DNA of 64,000 nt, from positions 806,001-870,000 of the forward strand of contig NZ_CP060397.1 of assembly GCF_015840715.1 (NCBI RefSeq), in the 5' to 3' direction. The notes beneath the pieces are model-generated. The model saw nothing but the letters and a program-made list of their open reading frames with translations. It did no database searches and was not told where the DNA came from. This document shows, piece after piece, positions 57,639 to 64,000 of the stretch. The position numbers and the translations under genes are program-made. The stretch is from Synechococcus sp. CBW1004. GTDB taxonomy: Bacteria; Cyanobacteriota; Cyanobacteriia; PCC-6307; Cyanobiaceae. How positions within the stretch are numbered: position 1 is the stretch's first letter; every line of letters starts with the position of its first letter.

Positions 57639-58661
57639 ATGAAGCCTTCTCGCTGGATCCTGCCCCTGTTGCTGACGACTCCCGCGATCGCTCCTCTTCT
57701 CTCCGCCATCGCTGACAACAGCAGGAGCGCTCCGAGTTCTCAGTCACTGTTGCTGGCCGCCCTGCCTCCATTGCCTCAGGAGCTCACCTGGGTCTCCGCC
57801 ACCGAATCGGTGACGATCGAGGAGCTCTCCAGCCAGCTCTCGATCGATGAGACCCAGCTGGCACGCCTCAACAACGTCGACGAGGACCATCGCTTCGACA
57901 GGGGTGAGTGGATCGCGCTCCCTTCCCGTGATCAGTCGTCCCTGAGCCAGATCGCCAGTGTTGATGCGTCTTCGGCTCGCACCATCCCCCCCCAGCAGGT
58001 GCAGCGGACCCCGCTCACCAGCTCAGGAGTGATCCGCTTCGGTGACACGATCGCCGAGATCGCTCGCCGCTACGGAATGACGATCGCCGAGCTGCTGCGT
58101 CTCAACCCTGGCCTGGAGACAGCACGGCTTGTCGTCGGCTCCCAGGTCCGTCTCGCGCAGTCCGCACCCCTGCCGGCGATCCGCCCCGTGCTGGGACTGA
58201 ATCCTGTCGGCAGCGGCGGCACCAGCTGGCCGGAGACCCCCCAGTTCGAGCCAGGAAACGGCTTTGAGGCTCCTCGGACCGCCGGCTTCATCTGGCCTGC
58301 CGAAGGGGTCTTCACTTCGGGCTTCGGCTGGCGTTGGGGCCGCATGCACAAAGGTATCGATGTGGCCAACAGCGTCGGTACCCCGATCCGTGCTGTCCAG
58401 GATGGCCAGGTCAGCTTTGCTGGCTGGGACGACGGTGGCTATGGCTACCTTGTCAAGCTCACCCACGCCGATGGCACGCTGACTGTTTATGCCCACAACA
58501 GCCGCATCCTGGTTCGGACGGGTGAATTCGTCAGGCAGGGGCAGAACATCAGCCTGATGGGAAGCACCGGCCGCAGCACCGGGCCCCATCTGCATTTCGA
58601 GGTGCGTCCCCCCGGGCGCTCTGCGGTCAACCCGATGCAGTTCCTCCCACCGAGAGCCTGA
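57639..58661 (+). CDS. LysM / M23-family peptidase, exported
   Basis: 340 residues from the ATG at 57639. A signal peptide (RWILPLLLTTPAIAPLLSAIA) is followed by two LysM-like regions (LTWVSATESVTIEELSSQLSIDETQLARLNNV and IRFGDTIAEIARRYGMTIAELLRLNPGL). The M23 domain has FTSGFGWRWGRMHKGIDVANSVGTPIRAV and GRSTGPHLHFEVR, giving the HxH and H...D zinc ligands. It is a peptidoglycan hydrolase or, if degenerate, an activator; all zinc ligands look intact. The long frame upstream has no signal peptide of its own. Confidence 0.9.
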   Translation: MKPSRWILPLLLTTPAIAPLLSAIADNSRSAPSSQSLLLAALPPLPQELTWVSATESVTIEELSSQLSIDETQLARLNNVDEDHRFDRGEWIALPSRDQSSLSQIASVDASSARTIPPQQVQRTPLTSSGVIRFGDTIAEIARRYGMTIAELLRLNPGLETARLVVGSQVRLAQSAPLPAIRPVLGLNPVGSGGTSWPETPQFEPGNGFEAPRTAGFIWPAEGVFTSGFGWRWGRMHKGIDVANSVGTPIRAVQDGQVSFAGWDDGGYGYLVKLTHADGTLTVYAHNSRILVRTGEFVRQGQNISLMGSTGRSTGPHLHFEVRPPGRSAVNPMQFLPPRA

Positions 58662-58668
58662 AGCCAGA

Positions 58669-58694
58669 GCCCCCTTGATCCCTTTCAGGGGGGC
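58669..58694. terminator. Strong hairpin after the M23 gene
   Basis: GCCCCCTTGA (58669-58678) pairs over ten bases (one T-G) with TCAGGGGGGC (58685-58694), loop TCCCTT, 7 bases past the stop. No T run follows, but position and strength suggest the transcript end before the tRNA genes. Confidence 0.55.
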
Positions 58695-58724
58695 GGCGCT
58701 TGATCCGGTAGGATCTCAGCTCAC

Positions 58725-58798
58725 GGCTCGGTAGCTCAGCTGGTTAGAGCGTGGGATTCATAACCCCAAGGTCGCGAGTTCAAGTCTCGCCCGAGCCA
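58725..58798 (+). tRNA. tRNA-Met (anticodon CAT), probably elongator
   Basis: Acceptor arms GGCTCGG and CCGAGCC pair over seven bases. TAGCTCAGCTGGTTAGAGC forms the D arm, TTCATAA carries the CAT anticodon (58759-58761), and GCGAGTTCAAGTCTCGC is the T arm. CCA is not encoded. Elongator Met is preferred over initiator because of a normal acceptor end. An Ile2 (lysidine) identity is not excluded. Confidence 0.93.
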
Positions 58799-58913
58799 TC
58801 GGTTCATGCTCTTTCGAGTGATGAACCATCCGGTTTTCAGTCCCCACGGCTGTCCCCTCAAGCCGGTTTCTGGGAACGTCCCTCTGTGTTCGTTATGAGC
58901 TGAAAACCTGTTT

Positions 58914-58987
58914 CGGGGCGTGGCGCAGCTTGGTAGCGCGGGTGCTTTGGGAGCACTAGGTCGCAGGTTCGAATCCTGTCGCCCCGA
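58914..58987 (+). tRNA. tRNA-Pro (anticodon TGG)
   Basis: The acceptor CGGGGCG pairs with CGCCCCG. TGGCGCAGCTTGGTAGCGC is the D arm, the loop TTTGGGA has anticodon TGG, and GCAGGTTCGAATCCTGT is the T arm. CCA is not encoded. The accessory stretch starts directly after it. Confidence 0.95.
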
Positions 58988-59077
58988 CTGACTTTTCACC
59001 GATCGACCAAGGGAGATGGGAGAGATTTGGGGAGAGATTCTCGCTCCGCTCCCCACCGGGTGATCTCTCCCGCTCCA

Positions 59078-59100
59078 CATGGGAGAGGTTCTCTCCCATG
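59078..59100. repeat. 10-bp hairpin in the purine-rich start of the accessory region
   Basis: CATGGGAGAG (59078-59087) and CTCTCCCATG (59091-59100) are fully complementary around a GTT loop. GGGAGAG-like words also recur at about 59010-59040. No copy of the tRNA-Pro 3' end was seen at the far side. Confidence 0.55.
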
Positions 59101-59184
59101 CTCGATAGGACTGGATGGGCCACTGAAGACAGATCGCCGTGGGGCCTCGATGATTGATGTCCTGATCTGCCAAGGGCTGGGGTT

Positions 59185-59571
59185 GTGTCCACTCGCCTGA
59201 TCGTTTCCGACAACCGTGACGACCCGGGCAACCCGCTGGTACTCGATGGTGAAGCCATTGACGCAGCGGCGCGGGATCCACTGGCCATCGGAAAGCTGAT
59301 GGTCGATCAGGTCTGGGCAGAGGGGAGCGATCCCACAGGTGGGGGCCTGTACTACGAGCGCAGCAGCAACCAGCACCGGCGGCTGCAGGCCTTTGAGACC
59401 GGCAGCGAAGACTTCATGACCGGCGGCTGGGTGCGGGTGCTGGCCACCGCGGAGCAGGTGCAGCGTGAGCGCCCCGGCATGGAGCAGGCAGCCAGGGCGG
59501 GCCTGGTGAAGATCCACGGCATCCACCGGGGCGTGCTGCTGGTGGAGTTCCTGGACGTTCCCTGGGGCTGA
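59185..59571 (+). CDS. Unknown protein, first gene after tRNA-Pro
   Basis: 128 residues from GTG: STRLIVSDNRDDPGNPLVLDGEAIDAAARDPLAIGKLMVDQVWAEGSDPTGGGLYYERSSNQHRRLQAFETGSEDFMTGGWVRVLATAEQVQRERPGMEQAARAGLVKIHGIHRGVLLVEFLDVPWG. Soluble, no motif I recognise. Coding character (consistent beta/alpha pattern, an ordinary stop) supports a real gene. Nothing in it says phage or host. Confidence 0.55.
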   Translation: MSTRLIVSDNRDDPGNPLVLDGEAIDAAARDPLAIGKLMVDQVWAEGSDPTGGGLYYERSSNQHRRLQAFETGSEDFMTGGWVRVLATAEQVQRERPGMEQAARAGLVKIHGIHRGVLLVEFLDVPWG

Positions 59572-59616
59572 GCAGCCACCGCAGGGCTCTGGTCGTCGTC
59601 GGCCGTCCTTCAGCGT

Positions 59617-59635
59617 GCCACGGCTGAGCCGTGGC
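59617..59635. repeat. Palindrome GCCACGGCTGAGCCGTGGC in a gene-free gap
   Basis: Arms GCCACGGCT and AGCCGTGGC are perfectly complementary around one base. It sits in the 437-base gap between 59571 and 60009, whose other content is GC-rich sequence without a convincing gene and, near its end, the promoter and LexA-like box below. Such palindromes are seen at ends of IS200/IS605-type elements, but none is present here. Confidence 0.5.
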
Positions 59636-59902
59636 GTGCATCGGCCAGCCGCCGCCGCCCTCCGCGCTGGGGCCGGTGTGGTGGGTGGTAGCGGGCTTGG
59701 CCGCGCTCCCGCGGCTGCGGTGGCGTGGCGGCCCGTCCCTTGCGGTGCGCGGGGTGCTGGCTCAGGTGGCCTCGCGCGGCTGCGCGGCCGGTGTTGGTTT
59801 GGTGGCTCATTCAGTGCCCCTTCTTTGCATCGAGATTCCTCGGCTTCCAGTGGCATCGGCCCGTTGAGTTCCATTGCCCTGCAGCGGCTCTGCCGGCCCC
59901 GT

Positions 59903-59924
59903 AGTGCGCTTGTACTGGTAGAAT
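59903..59924 (+). promoter_or_regulatory. LexA-box-like sequence overlapping a promoter
   Basis: AGTGCGCTTGTACT (59903-59916) matches the cyanobacterial LexA consensus RGTACNNNDGTWCB except for one base (GTGC for GTAC). It is followed two bases later by a -10-like TAGAAT (59919-59924). The DUF2493 gene starts at 60009. Binding here would block the promoter until SOS induction. Inferred from sequence only. Confidence 0.5.
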
Positions 59925-60008
59925 AAAGGTTGCGCCAAAGGCCACGAGCCCATCGCCGGCGGCAACGAAATCCTCAGACAACTTGTCCCGTTCGTTTGCT
60001 CTGTAGCC

Positions 60009-60530
60009 ATGAGCTTGTCTTCTGCTGCAGTGGCCCCGGCCGCTGCATTGGCCCTCCCTGGCCTGTTGCCTCCGCCTGTTCAGGTCCATCGCTCGGTGGT
60101 CATCGTCGCCGGGGGTGGGCGTGATCTGGCCTGGCCCGTTGAGCGCATCGCCTACGCCCTGGTCCAGCGCAGCGGTGGCCGTGCCGTTCATCTCCTTCCG
60201 CATGGCGGTGCCCGTGGTGCCGATCAGGCCATCGGTCGGGCTGCTCATCAGCTCGGCTGGCGCGTCCAGTCCCTTGCCGCTGAGTGGCGGCGCTTTGGCC
60301 GCTGCGCCGGGCCCATCCGCAATCGGCAGCTGCTTGAGCAGGCCCTCATCGAGGCCCAGGCCCACACCTCCCCGTCCTTCAGCGCCTCGGTGCTGGTGGT
60401 CGCCTTCCCCGGTGGGCCCGGCACCGCCTCGCTGGTGCAGCAGGCCCGGCGCTGTGCCACTCGTTCCCCGGTGCCGATCGCGGTGATGGAAGTCTCTGCG
60501 CCCTTCTCCCCCGAGCCCCTCGCCGCCTGA
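60009..60530 (+). CDS. DUF2493/SLOG-superfamily protein
   Basis: 173 residues from the ATG at 60009. SVVIVAGGGRDLAWPVERIAYALVQRSGGRAVHLLPHGGARGADQAIGRAAHQLGWRVQSLAAEWRRFGRCAGPIRNRQLLEQALIEAQ, then VLVVAFPGGPGTASLVQQARR, is the DUF2493/YAcAr form of the SLOG nucleotide-binding fold with its GGARGAD and FPGGPGT motifs. Relatives occur in phages and plasmids, and SLOG proteins are linked to nucleotide-derived ligands. First gene of the probable SOS-controlled unit. The exact role is unknown. Confidence 0.8.
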   Translation: MSLSSAAVAPAAALALPGLLPPPVQVHRSVVIVAGGGRDLAWPVERIAYALVQRSGGRAVHLLPHGGARGADQAIGRAAHQLGWRVQSLAAEWRRFGRCAGPIRNRQLLEQALIEAQAHTSPSFSASVLVVAFPGGPGTASLVQQARRCATRSPVPIAVMEVSAPFSPEPLAA

Positions 60531-60608
60531 TCGGCGCCCTCCTGTCTCCCTCATGCCGGTCCGGTGTTGCGGGTCGGCCCCATCCCTCTGCTCTTCACTC
60601 CTTCCCCC

Positions 60609-61228
60609 ATGGCTCTCCTCTCCCCTCCCTCGTCTGCACTCGTCCAGGCCGCGCCCGCTGCCGCCGGTCCGGTCTGCTCCTTGCAGCGCTCCGGCTCTCT
60701 CTGGCAGCTGAGCATCGAGGCCCAGGAACTCACCACCGCCATTGGCCTGCTCGCCGAGCAGCTGGAGGCCGATGACGACGACACCCGCGCCCAGGCCCTC
60801 GGCGAACTTGAGGGGCCCTTTTGGCGGAGGAAGGCAACAAGGCGGCACTCGCCGCCAAGGCTGATGCCACCTGCTGGGTGATCGAGCACCTGCGAGGCCA
60901 GGCCTCCTACCGCCAGCAGCAGGCCAAGCGCCTCACCGAGCTGTCCCGCTCTGATGCCAGCCGGGCCGATGCCCTTGAGGACTCGCTGGTCCTGGTTCTC
61001 ACCCGGCTGCAGCCCACCTCTACCCGCTTCTCCTTCCCCAACCACGAACTCACCTCCCGCAAGTCCCAGGCCGTCGAGATCGACGACGAAGAAGCCCTCC
61101 CCTCTGAGTGGCTGAGCTTCACCACCACCAGCAAGCCCGACAAGGCCGCCATCAAAGAAGCCCTCAAAGCCGGCCAGCAGATCACCGGCGCCCAGCTCGT
61201 CTCCCGCCGCTCCTGGCGCATCCACTGA
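60609..61228 (+). pseudogene. Gp157-family phage protein, split by a frameshift
   Basis: Two overlapping frames together match a siphovirus Gp157-like protein. Frame 1 (60609-about 60818) gives LWQLSIEAQELTTAIGLLAEQLEADDDDTRAQALGELEGP. Frame 2 (from 60821) gives LAEEGNKAALAAKADATCWVIEHLRGQASYRQQQAKRLTELSRSD, then PDKAAIKEALKAGQQITGAQLVSRRSWRIH. Reading shifts by -1 at a CCCTTTTGG stretch (60816-60824); one extra T there would join them into about 206 residues. This could be a decayed gene, a sequencing error at the T run, or less likely a programmed shift. Gp157 proteins are thought to accompany phage recombination functions. Confidence 0.7.
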
Positions 61229-61233
61229 GGGGG

Positions 61234-61251
61234 GGGGGCAGAGCCCCCTTT
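61234..61251 (+). terminator. Probable terminator after the Gp157-like gene
   Basis: GGGGGC (61234-61239) and GCCCCC (61243-61248) pair with a 3-base loop and are followed by TTT. The T tract is short, so read-through into the RAD52-like gene is possible. Confidence 0.5.
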
Positions 61252-61376
61252 GTCATGGGCGGCTGCAATTGCGGGCCCAGGCGCTGCAGCAGACATCAAC
61301 CAACAGCCCAGGCCCCGGCATCGGCAGCAGGCCGCCGGGGCCATCCCTCGTTTCCACTTCTCACCCACGCCACGCC

Positions 61377-62351
61377 ATGACCGTCACCACCCCCACTCGC
61401 AATGGCCGCAGCGCCCCTGGCCGGCCGCCGACAGCCCTGGAGCTGATCCGCCGGGCTGACGCCACGCCGGAGGCATCGCCGGCAAAGACATCGCCCCCGC
61501 AGCAACCCTCACCCGGCTTCTCCCCCGAGCAGGTCGCCGCCTTGGCTGCCCCCCTCGATCGAGCCAATGTCCGTCAGCGGGAGCAGGGCCGCGGAAAGGT
61601 CGCCTATCTCGAAGGTTGGCAGCTGATCGCCGAAGCCAATCGCATCTTTGGGTTTGACGGCTGGCAGCGGCAGACCATCGCCGTCCGCTGCGTCGCCCAG
61701 GGCGAACGCACGATCGGAAGAGAGCAGCGATCAGGCTGGGGCGTGACATACACCGCCCGCGTCCGCGTCACCGTGACCGCCGGTGGTTTGCCGCCTCTCG
61801 TCCGCGAGGGCACCGGCGCCGGCCACGGCATCGACACCGATCTGGGCCAGGCCCATGAATCGGCGATCAAGGAGGCCGAAACCGACGCCATGAAACGGGC
61901 GCTGATGACCTTCGGTAACCCGTTCGGACTCGCCCTCTACGACAAGCAGCAGCGGGAGGTCACTGGGTCAGGCGGCGCACCAGTCACCTCGGGACGTCCT
62001 GCCGCTCGGCCGGCGACAGCACCGCAGCCCAACGGCAGGCCGCAGCCCACCCAGGGCCCGACCCCATTGGCGGGCGCTCAGCCGAGAGCTCTATCACCGG
62101 CTGGCCAAACCCCATCAGCCCCTACAGCCCCCGAACCAGCTCAGGTGCCCCTGCCGGCCGACACCATCCAGCAGCTGCACAGCACCCTGCGCAGCCTGCC
62201 CAGGCCGCTGCTCGACTCGCTCACCCAGGGTTTCCGGCGGCGGTTCCAGGTACCCGATAGCGCCGTGACCATCGCCGACCGAATCATCCTGCAGTGCCAT
62301 CACGATTGGATTGAGACCTTCCTCGTGCAGCACTCCGACACCAGGGCCTGA
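61377..62351 (+). CDS. RAD52-superfamily single-strand annealing protein
   Basis: 324 residues from the ATG at 61377. The Rad52/22 core (about 55-190) is FSPEQVAALAAPLDRANVRQREQGRGKVAYLEGWQLIAEANRIFGFDGWQRQTIAVRCV, then GWGVTYTARVRVTVTAGGLPPLVREGTGAGHGIDTDLGQAHESAIKEAETDAMKRALMTFGNPFGLALYDKQQ. Such proteins anneal complementary single strands in phage and mobile-element recombination. The C-terminal half is a Pro/Gln/Ala-rich linker and a final helical segment. It follows the Gp157-like gene, the usual companion arrangement in phage recombination modules. Confidence 0.88.
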   Translation: MTVTTPTRNGRSAPGRPPTALELIRRADATPEASPAKTSPPQQPSPGFSPEQVAALAAPLDRANVRQREQGRGKVAYLEGWQLIAEANRIFGFDGWQRQTIAVRCVAQGERTIGREQRSGWGVTYTARVRVTVTAGGLPPLVREGTGAGHGIDTDLGQAHESAIKEAETDAMKRALMTFGNPFGLALYDKQQREVTGSGGAPVTSGRPAARPATAPQPNGRPQPTQGPTPLAGAQPRALSPAGQTPSAPTAPEPAQVPLPADTIQQLHSTLRSLPRPLLDSLTQGFRRRFQVPDSAVTIADRIILQCHHDWIETFLVQHSDTRA

Positions 62352-62380
62352 CCAGCTGGCGCTGAACCACCTTCCCTGCT

Positions 62381-62394
62381 AGTACAGGTGTACT
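62381..62394. promoter_or_regulatory. Exact match to the cyanobacterial LexA (SOS) box
   Basis: AGTACAGGTGTACT satisfies RGTACNNNDGTWCB at every position and is an inverted repeat. It lies 15 bases upstream of the ATG at 62410, with GAGGAG (62400-62405) as a ribosome-binding site between. LexA bound there would cover the promoter region of the two-gene unit behind it. Confidence 0.7.
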
Positions 62395-62409
62395 TGTTGA
62401 GGAGTTGTC

Positions 62410-62688
62410 ATGGTGCCGGTCCCGCTCTCAGGGCTGCAGCCCTCTCGCGACGAGGCGATCGAGGAGTGGCCCTGGCTCGACGAGGCGATCCTGCGTTCTA
62501 GCCGCAGCCGCCAGGTCTGCATGACCTGCCACTTCTTCCGGCACCACCCGGGGCCCAACTGCATCCCCCAGCTGGCCTGCCATCTGCACCAGGGGCTGAT
62601 CGCCCATGGCGACCACCTCACCCATCGCTGCAGTGGCTGGACGGAGGATCTTCACCGCCAGCGGGGCTGGGCGCCGGAAGTGGCGTGA
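62410..62688 (+). CDS. Cys/His-rich small protein, candidate zinc-binding
   Basis: 92 residues. RQVCMTCHFFRHHPGPNCIPQLACHLHQGLIAHGDHLTHRCSGWTEDL carries CxxC, C, C and C with several histidines, a likely metal site. The short N terminus (RDEAIEEWPWLDEAILRS) is acidic. I know no function. Its GTGA overlaps the DUF1651 gene start, so the two form one unit just after the LexA box. Confidence 0.7.
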   Translation: MVPVPLSGLQPSRDEAIEEWPWLDEAILRSSRSRQVCMTCHFFRHHPGPNCIPQLACHLHQGLIAHGDHLTHRCSGWTEDLHRQRGWAPEVA

Positions 62689-62969
62689 GCAAAGGGGCCC
62701 GGAGGCGACCGCCGCTGTCGCCCCGTGAGGCGTGGATCAGCGACGGTCGGCAGGTGCTGCACTTCCGGCCCACCCTCTGGGATCGCTGGAGCCAGCGGCT
62801 CGAGATCACCAGCGGTGAGCTGTTGCCCGATCAGCCGGTGCCGCTGCTCAAGCGCCGGTGGGAGCTCAGCAGGGAGGAGGCCCTCAGGCTCTGGGCAGAA
62901 AAGCGCCAGCAGGGCTGGCAGCCCTGTGAACCCCAGTGGCTGCCGCCTCCCGCCCCGGCTGAGCGCTGA
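62685..62969 (+). CDS. DUF1651 protein
   Basis: 94 residues from GTG. EAWISDGRQVLHFRPTLWDRWSQRLEITSGELLPDQPVPLLKRRWELSREEALRLWAEKRQQGWQPCEPQW matches DUF1651, a family I know only from picocyanobacteria. Function unknown. It is the last plus-strand gene of the accessory stretch. Confidence 0.75.
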   Translation: MSKGARRRPPLSPREAWISDGRQVLHFRPTLWDRWSQRLEITSGELLPDQPVPLLKRRWELSREEALRLWAEKRQQGWQPCEPQWLPPPAPAER

Positions 62970-62975
62970 ACTGCT

Positions 62976-63536
62976 TCAGAAGCGGGAGCCCGGCGTCTGC
63001 AGGAAGGCCAGCTCCTCCGCGCTCGACACCCGCCCGAGGGCAGCATTGCGGTGGGGGAAGCGGCCAAAGCGGGCGATCACATCCCGGTGCCGACGGGCGA
63101 AGTCGGCGGTGCGGGGATCGCTGAACCGCTCGAACAGCGGCAGCGCCGCTTCCTGCACCGCCATGTCTTCGCTGTGCATCAGGGGCATCAGCCAGAACTG
63201 CCGCCGCGTCTGCTCCACTTCCTCCTCCAGCCAGCCCTTCTCCACCGCGCACAGGCTCAGCGACTGGGCCTGGGGATCGCCCGCGAAGGCCATGGCGGTC
63301 TCGCGCCAGATCTGGCGGGGGAACTGATCGAGCAGCAGCACCAGGGCGAGGCCCCCGGTCGGCTCCGTGCTCCAGGCGTCGAGCTCGCCGGCAAGCGCCT
63401 GGCGGGTGAGCCCGAGGAAGCGATCCCGCACCAGCGCGTCGAAGGCCGGGTCCTTGGCAAACCACTGGCGCGGCCGGGTCTCGCCAAACCAGAACACGAG
63501 AACCTCGCCAGTTTGGTCCCGCTGGCCTGGCATCAC
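62976..63536 (-). CDS. DUF924 family protein
   Basis: 186 residues: VLVFWFGETRPRQWFAKDPAFDALVRDRFLGLTRQALAGELDAWSTEPTGGLALVLLLDQFPRQIWRETAMAFAGDPQAQSLSL, then FWLMPLMHSEDMAVQEAALPLFERF and HRDVIARFGRFPHRNAALGRVSSAEELAFLQTPGSRF. The whole DUF924 (tetratricopeptide-like) pattern is present. Function unknown; common in proteobacteria and cyanobacteria. It starts four bases inside the end of the next gene. Confidence 0.9.
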   Translation of the reverse strand: MMPGQRDQTGEVLVFWFGETRPRQWFAKDPAFDALVRDRFLGLTRQALAGELDAWSTEPTGGLALVLLLDQFPRQIWRETAMAFAGDPQAQSLSLCAVEKGWLEEEVEQTRRQFWLMPLMHSEDMAVQEAALPLFERFSDPRTADFARRHRDVIARFGRFPHRNAALGRVSSAEELAFLQTPGSRF

Positions 63537-63829
63537 AGCAGCGCCTGCACGCTGGCCACCTTGTCCTCCAGGCTCTGATCCTTATCTGTACGGGTATTGA
63601 TCTTGACCGTCGTGTAAACGCGGGGACAGCCCATGGTGTGCACCGCCTGGTGGCAAGCCTCGATCGCGGCGAACACCGGCTCCCACTCGCCCTCGATGGC
63701 GGTGCCGTTGGGATGCAGCTGAATCTTGAGCCTGACGTTGGTGAGCACCTTCTCGCAGGCGGCGACGTAGGGCGCGAGGTGCACGCCCACGCCGATCGGC
63801 ACCACGCACAGATCCACGATCACCTTCAT
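63533..63829 (-). CDS. MTH1187-type thiamine-binding protein
   Basis: 98 residues: MKVIVDLCVVPIGVGVHLAPYVAACEKVLTNVRLKIQLHPNGTAIEGEWEPVFAAIEACHQAVHTMGCPRVYTTVKINTRTDKDQSLEDKVASVQALL. This is the MTH1187/YkoF fold (UPF0045), with the VKINTRTDK strand. Some members bind thiamine or related ligands. The start was set by the MKVIV family beginning. Its last bases overlap the DUF924 start. Confidence 0.88.
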   Translation of the reverse strand: MKVIVDLCVVPIGVGVHLAPYVAACEKVLTNVRLKIQLHPNGTAIEGEWEPVFAAIEACHQAVHTMGCPRVYTTVKINTRTDKDQSLEDKVASVQALL

Positions 63830-63882
63830 GGCGAACCCCGCTTGATTGCATCCATCGTGGGAGCAGTTGCCCGGGTCCTGAC

Positions 63883-64000
63883 ATGTCCGTGTTCCCGCTG
63901 CTGGTGATCGTCCATGCCCTGGCCGCGACGGTTTGGACCGGCGGGCATCTGGTGCTGGACCTCGGGGTGCTGCCAAGGGCGCTGCGGGCACAAAGCGCGG
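63883..64000 (+). CDS. Membrane protein, N-terminal part (CopD-like), runs off right edge
   Basis: The 39 visible residues are MSVFPLLVIVHALAATVWTGG and LVLDLGVLPRALR. One membrane helix with HALAATVWTGGHL resembles the first helix of CopD/copper-resistance or DUF2269 proteins (His-containing). The rest is outside the window. It is divergent from the thiamine-binding gene. Confidence 0.55.
   Translation, partial: MSVFPLLVIVHALAATVWTGGHLVLDLGVLPRALRAQSA

Noticed and set aside
58736..59288. Minus-strand frames giving GATGFEPATS, RQDSNLRPSAPKAPALP and GRDLNSRPWGYESHALTS
   Set aside because: These are the usual false peptides from reading tRNA-Pro and tRNA-Met backwards and are not proteins.
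59615..59926. 103-residue plus-strand frame and opposing frames in the gap
   Set aside because: Composition is low-complexity Arg/Ala/Gly with no family pattern or ribosome-binding site; the region holds a palindrome and a promoter instead.
60816..60824. Programmed -1 frameshift in the Gp157-like gene
   Set aside because: The stretch does not have the X XXY YYZ layout in the zero frame; a simple base loss or sequencing error is more likely.
58988..63000. Integration site duplicate (att) of the tRNA-Pro end
   Set aside because: No second copy of the tRNA 3' end was seen at the right side of the accessory stretch.

Overview
The window looks like chromosome of a GC-rich unicellular picocyanobacterium of the Cyanobium/Synechococcus type. 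Evidence for this is allophycocyanin alpha-B (apcD), Psb32-like, CCB (cytochrome b6f assembly) and PcxA proteins, HemJ in place of HemG/HemY, a cyanobacterial-type Hfq, DUF1995, DUF3370, DUF4330 and DUF1651 proteins, and many short reading frames that look picocyanobacterial. Genes are densely packed, with frequent 1-4 base start/stop overlaps (TGATG, GTGA, TTGA) and several GTG or TTG starts. Species cannot be named from the sequence alone.

Layout. 1-5.1 kb: 5' part of leuS, a secreted RTX/GDSL esterase-like gene, and an intact IS5-type transposase. 5.1-19 kb: hfq, dapF with an unusual Cys-rich tail, a cysteine desulfurase, DUF1995 and DUF4330 genes, dacB, a coiled-coil gene overlapping coaD, a flavin reductase, uvrC, an iron-sulfur photolyase, hemJ, a PHP phosphoesterase and a conserved small gene closed by a clear terminator. 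19-28 kb: cobN, ilvE and metH. cobN serves the aerobic-type cobalt-insertion step and metH uses the cobalamin; cobU lies at 56.4 kb. 28-39.7 kb: short membrane and unknown proteins, two SDR-type enzymes, gpsA, a PhzF-SpoIID-Ap4A phosphorylase string, a sigma factor, DUF3370 and a ribbon-helix-helix/J-domain fusion. 39.75-41.24 kb: an unusually long stretch with no credible gene. 41.3-58.7 kb: apcD, rlmD, pheT, rpmG-rpsR-RNase R, an FAD oxidoreductase, metG-lptC, CCB, TerB, Psb32, pcxA, cobU, trmL and a LysM/M23 peptidase.

58.7-63 kb: tRNA-Met(CAT) and tRNA-Pro(TGG), then about 4 kb of accessory sequence directly downstream of the tRNA-Pro gene. It carries a DUF2493 (SLOG) protein, a frameshifted Gp157-family gene, a RAD52-superfamily single-strand annealing protein, a Cys-rich small protein and a DUF1651 protein. 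No integrase, capsid or terminase is visible. Two sequences matching the cyanobacterial LexA box (one exact, one with a single mismatch) precede its two transcription units, so this looks like a phage-derived recombination module under SOS control. It is the most interesting part of the window. The right edge returns to ordinary genes: DUF924, an MTH1187-type thiamine-binding protein and the start of a membrane protein.
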